From positions 61,497,628 through 61,561,627 of the forward strand of contig JAOANR010000003.1 in NCBI GenBank assembly GCA_030278955.1: 64,000 nt of DNA, in the 5' to 3' direction. Position numbers and translations under genes: made by a program. The notes below the pieces were generated by a model, which worked only from the letters and a program-made list of their open reading frames with translations, was not told the origin of the DNA and did no database searches. Of this stretch, positions 60,430 to 64,000 are shown one piece after another. Numbering within the stretch: position 1 is the first letter of the stretch; every line of letters starts with the position of its first letter. This DNA is from Hygrophila difformis (Eukaryota; Streptophyta; Magnoliopsida; Lamiales; Acanthaceae).

Positions 60430-63278
60430 GTATGATCCAAGAAAAAGAATAACAGCTGCCCAAGCTCTTGAACACGAGTATGTAATCGACGTACTCTTCT
60501 GCTAGCTTGTTATCTGTCTCTTATATGCTTTCACATTGGTTATCTTTTACATTCATTTAGAGAACTTTAAACTATGACTTGTTAATACCTGCTTTGTGCT
60601 AAGGGCAACTATTATTCCGGCTCCAAAGTGGTGCAAACAATGTTTTCCTCAACTCATTAAACAGCTGCTTTAGTACATGTATTGTGGATCTTTTTATTTT
60701 TTCTTTCTGTTCGTAAGTGTTTCAGAATCAAATCTATTCTGAAACTTTTAACAGATGCATGATGTAGTCATATTATACTCATATATGATGTCTAAAGTAG
60801 TTCCTCAATGAAGTTTATAACCACACAGGTGCTTGCACTTGACATGTGTAGTTCATGTAGCTGCAGTTTACTTGTCCGCCCTTTCATTGCATTCTGTTAT
60901 TTTCTTGGTAAATTTACAAAAAAATTGATATTAGTGTTGCGTTTTAGGACTTTATGTAAGGCCCTTAATCAAATCAGTTAGTACTTAAGTAGTGGTATTT
61001 TTACACGGGAGTTTTTAACCATTTCTGATCATGATATATTTCCCTCATATGTTGTAGTCAGAACCTTATTGTTTCTCTAACTTCTTTTGCTTTGTTATCT
61101 TGCATTCTACTGTACCTTTTTATCTATCAAGAATATTTGTACCTCTTAGTTTGATCCCTTCTTATAATGCCATAAAATGTCCAATCTCTGCTTTCTTAAG
61201 TTATGATGTCTCTCACTTGGTTTTGGAGCACCGTGATAGATCATCATTATCATCATCGTCTAATCATTTGTTTCTTCCCTTATCCTTTCCTTTTCTGATT
61301 TACAGGTATTTTCGGATAGAAGCTTTGCCAGGACACAAGTATGTAGTATCACTTACTGTCGCGATTATTGTTTTCTTGGAGTGATTTATATTAATTGATA
61401 GTATTTGTCAATAGCACACCTAATTTAGTAATTTTGGTATTACCATAAAATGCAACAGTGCCCTAGTGGCACCACAACCTTTAGAGAAAGCTGTAAATCA
61501 TCCAACTCGACCAGTGGACCAAAATACAGATATTGAAGGAACAATAAGTCTCCAGCCCTCTCAACCAGTATGATTTCTTAGTTTAATAGTGGTTGATTTC
61601 ATTTAATTTGAAAGTTCTTAAATTTTAGTGTTGACTGATTGCCGATAGATGAATAGTGGATAAAAATTGCATGATCTGTGATGGAAATGATCAAATGTAA
61701 GTAATAAAATCCATCAGAAGTTAGTCTAAGGTACTCCACATTACATATAATCATTTTTTGTGGAGTTTTTACTGTTAAACAAGCAACAGAGTAATTCTTG
61801 CCACATATCTTAGGAGGGGCAGTCTGTTCATAGATTTACTAAAAACAATCCATGTGTATCTTCTACTTATGTAAAATAAAACATCAGTATGCTATGTAGT
61901 GTAAAATTATTATTAATATGTTTGTTTTTTTTTTTTAAAAAAAAATCTTATTTACTTTAACTAAGCTTTGTAGACACCATTGTGCCGTGAGCAGACTGGT
62001 CATTATCCTTGCTGATATAAATTTTCCCATTTCTTTTCATTCTTTTTAGAATTTCCCATTCCTCTCTGTTTTTTCCTAAGGGATTGTGACCTGGATAACT
62101 TTCCAACCTGTGTAGAGTGAATCTGGTTCTTTTATGAAGTAGTAGTTATAATCAGGTTAACCTTCTCTATTATCAGTGGCTTGGTCTTGACATATGTGCT
62201 GTATATTGGTAGTGAACTTTTAGCCATTTAACTCATTACTGAACTAATAATTCTTTAGTTATATGTATCATAATCAGATTTCAAATTTCAAGCTACAGTA
62301 GGAGTCATGTAACGTGTTCCACTAACTATTGACTTCTACCAGCAGCTGGGCTTTTGAAAAATGCTGGTGGGTTTTGCTTCTCAACAAGCACTTATTAGTG
62401 TGTTTGGATAGTGTTTTTTAAAAGCAAAAGCACCACCACCTCAAAAGTGTTTCTCTAGAAGTAACCCAGGGTTTGCTTTTGGCTTCTACGTTTGACTTGC
62501 GGTATTTTAGAATCGCATCTAAACTGGGTTTTTCAACTGTTTGTTTGAGAGTTTTGTGTCAGTTAATTTTTGAGAAATATATAAGCTTTCAAAGGTGTCT
62601 GTCCTGTGTGTTAAATAAAATCTTGTAACATTGTAAACTTTACCATAAAACTCAAAACTGGACTGTAGATCATAGTGGAACTGGTTTTTCCTTATAATAT
62701 TTCGACTGAAATGGAATTAGTACAGAAATTAGTGATCCAATCCTGTCTCCTCTAAATTATACTTCTATTTTGCATGTGGTAGACCAACATGAAATAAGGA
62801 GTAATATTTTGTAATAGTCGTCTATTTACATCATTTCCTCACATAATACTCTAATCTATGATTAGGTGTCATCTGAAAATGCTATGTCTGGCATGGGGCA
62901 TGGCAGGTGCTCACGTAATAAATGCAAAATAGATCAATGCCCCGACCAATATATACACTTGCCAGGCATGCAACCAGCGTATGCCTGCACCTCCTGGGAT
63001 GCAAGCTTATGGTCTTGCTCCACAGGCAGGAATGGGCGGGCGGGGTAAATGCTGCTGGTGGAATCATGATGCAACGGGGAGTTTCAGCACAGGCACATCA
63101 ACAGCAACAACAGGTTTATTTATCAAGATGGAGATGGTGTTCTTAATTTTGCATTCTTTTTAGTACATACTATTGAGTGTATTCTTTTGTTACAGTACAG
63201 ATGAGAAGGAAGGACCCTGGAATGGGAATGGGTGGGTGGATACCCACCGCCACAGAAATCAAGGGCACTTCTGAGGTG
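60430..63278 (+). pseudogene. CDKE (CDK8-type) kinase 3' exons, decayed fragment
   Basis: Plus-strand exons with good splice sites read in order. They are 60430-60477 (YDPRKRITAAQALEHE), 61306-61338 (YFRIEALPGH), 61459-61567 (ALVAPQPLEKAVNHPTRPVD..GTISLQPSQP), 62866-63112 (VSSENAMSG, then frame changes, GMQAYGLAPQAGMGG, VSAQAHQQQQQ) and about 63197-63278 (MRRKDPGMGMGG, frame change, YPPPQKSR). This is the end of the plant E-type cyclin-dependent kinase, the Mediator kinase-module subunit (HEN3 in Arabidopsis). The kinase core upstream of YDPRKR is absent. Instead, the STA1 gene lies there. Several frameshifts in the last two exons show decay. The first three exons still join in frame. Confidence 0.85.
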
Positions 63279-64000
63279 ATTTCCCTAGCAGTCTATATCC
63301 TGATGCTATAGAATTATTTTGTGCTATATACCCTGGATCCAAATCGGATTAGAATTTCCCTACTGGAATCTAACATTTAAATGTCCGGTTTCAAATTGTT
63401 TCACATGAAAGGAATTCTTTAAAAAAAAAAAAAAGAAAAAACATTACACTTTTAACCATAACAATAAGAATTGAATGCAATGTTTAGTATTGAGTTCTAG
63501 GAAGAGAGTATTTTTAAGTCAAATTAATAAAAATTACTACTTTAGTATTGTTTCTGCAGTTAGATTCCTTCACATTTTCTAATGTAGAATATGGTTGTGA
63601 TATATGTGCTTTAATTGTGTTTGTCATCAGCTGTCCTTTTGTGAAGTCCAGCACATAATAATAAATACTCCTACTAGGTTGTTATGCAAAATAGTACTGG
63701 GTCTCTCTCTCCCCAGTACAGTTCAGCGTCTCAACCCTCATTTCTTATGGATGATTTTGTTGTCAAAAGTGTTTTTAACCTCATCACTTGTAATACTGTC
63801 CAGATGCTAATAATACCATTTGAAAGCTATTACAGTTGTCGATCTGGTTCTGGATTATTGTACCTTGTTTCTTTCTTGTATGCAGACTGCAGATTCAAGA
63901 GGAGTTGGATTTTGATATCACCAGTGCTGCAACCAAAGTGTTGAAAGACAATTCTCGTATAAATCCATTCAGATTTTGTACCTTGAAACTGGCCTCTCAT
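63279..64000. other. End of window, possible exon near 63890-64000
   Basis: Non-coding for most of its length, with an A-run at 63421-63434. After an acceptor-like TGCAG at 63884-63888 the plus strand is open to about the window end, reading IQEELDFDITSAATKVLKDN in order. I do not recognise it. It could be an exon of the next gene or chance. Confidence 0.3.

Overview
This is nuclear DNA of a flowering plant, most likely a eudicot. The evidence is intron-containing genes with plant splice sites, EIX-type LRR receptor-like proteins (RLPs), a plant STA1/PRP6 splicing factor, a CDKE (CDK8-type) remnant, and a dense layer of plant transposons (hAT, Stowaway, Copia, LINE, SINE, Mutator-like). Nothing in the sequence fixes the species. 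An asterid is a guess only.

1-23 kb is an RLP cluster. A partial gene runs off the left edge (1-348, -). Two tandem paralogues, RLP1 (3416-6811, -) and RLP2 (13271-16615, -), lie in a duplicated block of about 4.5 kb. RLP3 (20185-22941, +) looks fully intact. Three broken RLP copies lie between them (8005-9293, 10720-11660, 11935-12920). RLP1 and RLP2 carry lesions at opposite ends: RLP1 has lost its cytoplasmic tail through a 4-nt insertion, and RLP2 has lost its signal peptide through a 44-nt deletion. An 850-bp solo LTR, two CTCGA-rich hAT MITEs (one here, one at 47 kb) and a larger hAT element with a decayed transposase are all delimited by target-site duplications (TSDs).

23.5-27.05 kb is an intact 13-exon LRR receptor pseudokinase gene of the Arabidopsis At1g63430 type. 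It is tail-to-tail with RLP3; a broken copy of the same RLP-kinase junction lies at 8.0-9.9 kb. 28.1-30.24 kb is a 5'-truncated LINE. 30.2-34.2 kb is AT-rich repeat DNA (MITEs, SINEs, a degenerate tandem array).

34.2-45.24 kb is the most unusual part. A complete endogenous caulimovirid (plant pararetrovirus) coding set lies on the minus strand with every reading frame open. It has an initiator-Met tRNA primer site, overlapping ORFs, a movement protein, a capsid-protease-RT-RNase H polyprotein, a viroplasmin-like protein, a promoter/poly(A) module and three extra small ORFs. The whole unit is bounded by inverted GGGAAAAT termini and a perfect 9-bp TSD (TTGAAAATA), which is the insertion signature of a Mutator-like DNA transposon.

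45.25-57 kb is repeat-rich: SINEs, hAT and Stowaway MITEs, a TACC-rich tandem array, and a 4.8-kb Copia element with identical LTRs but a ruined interior. About 510 bp just upstream of the STA1/PRP6 gene is duplicated 8 kb away. 57.16-60.0 kb is the STA1/PRP6 gene, lacking its usual N-terminal ubiquitin-like domain. 60.4-63.3 kb holds the decayed 3' exons of a CDKE kinase gene. All coordinates come from reading the sequence by eye; no alignments or database searches were run.
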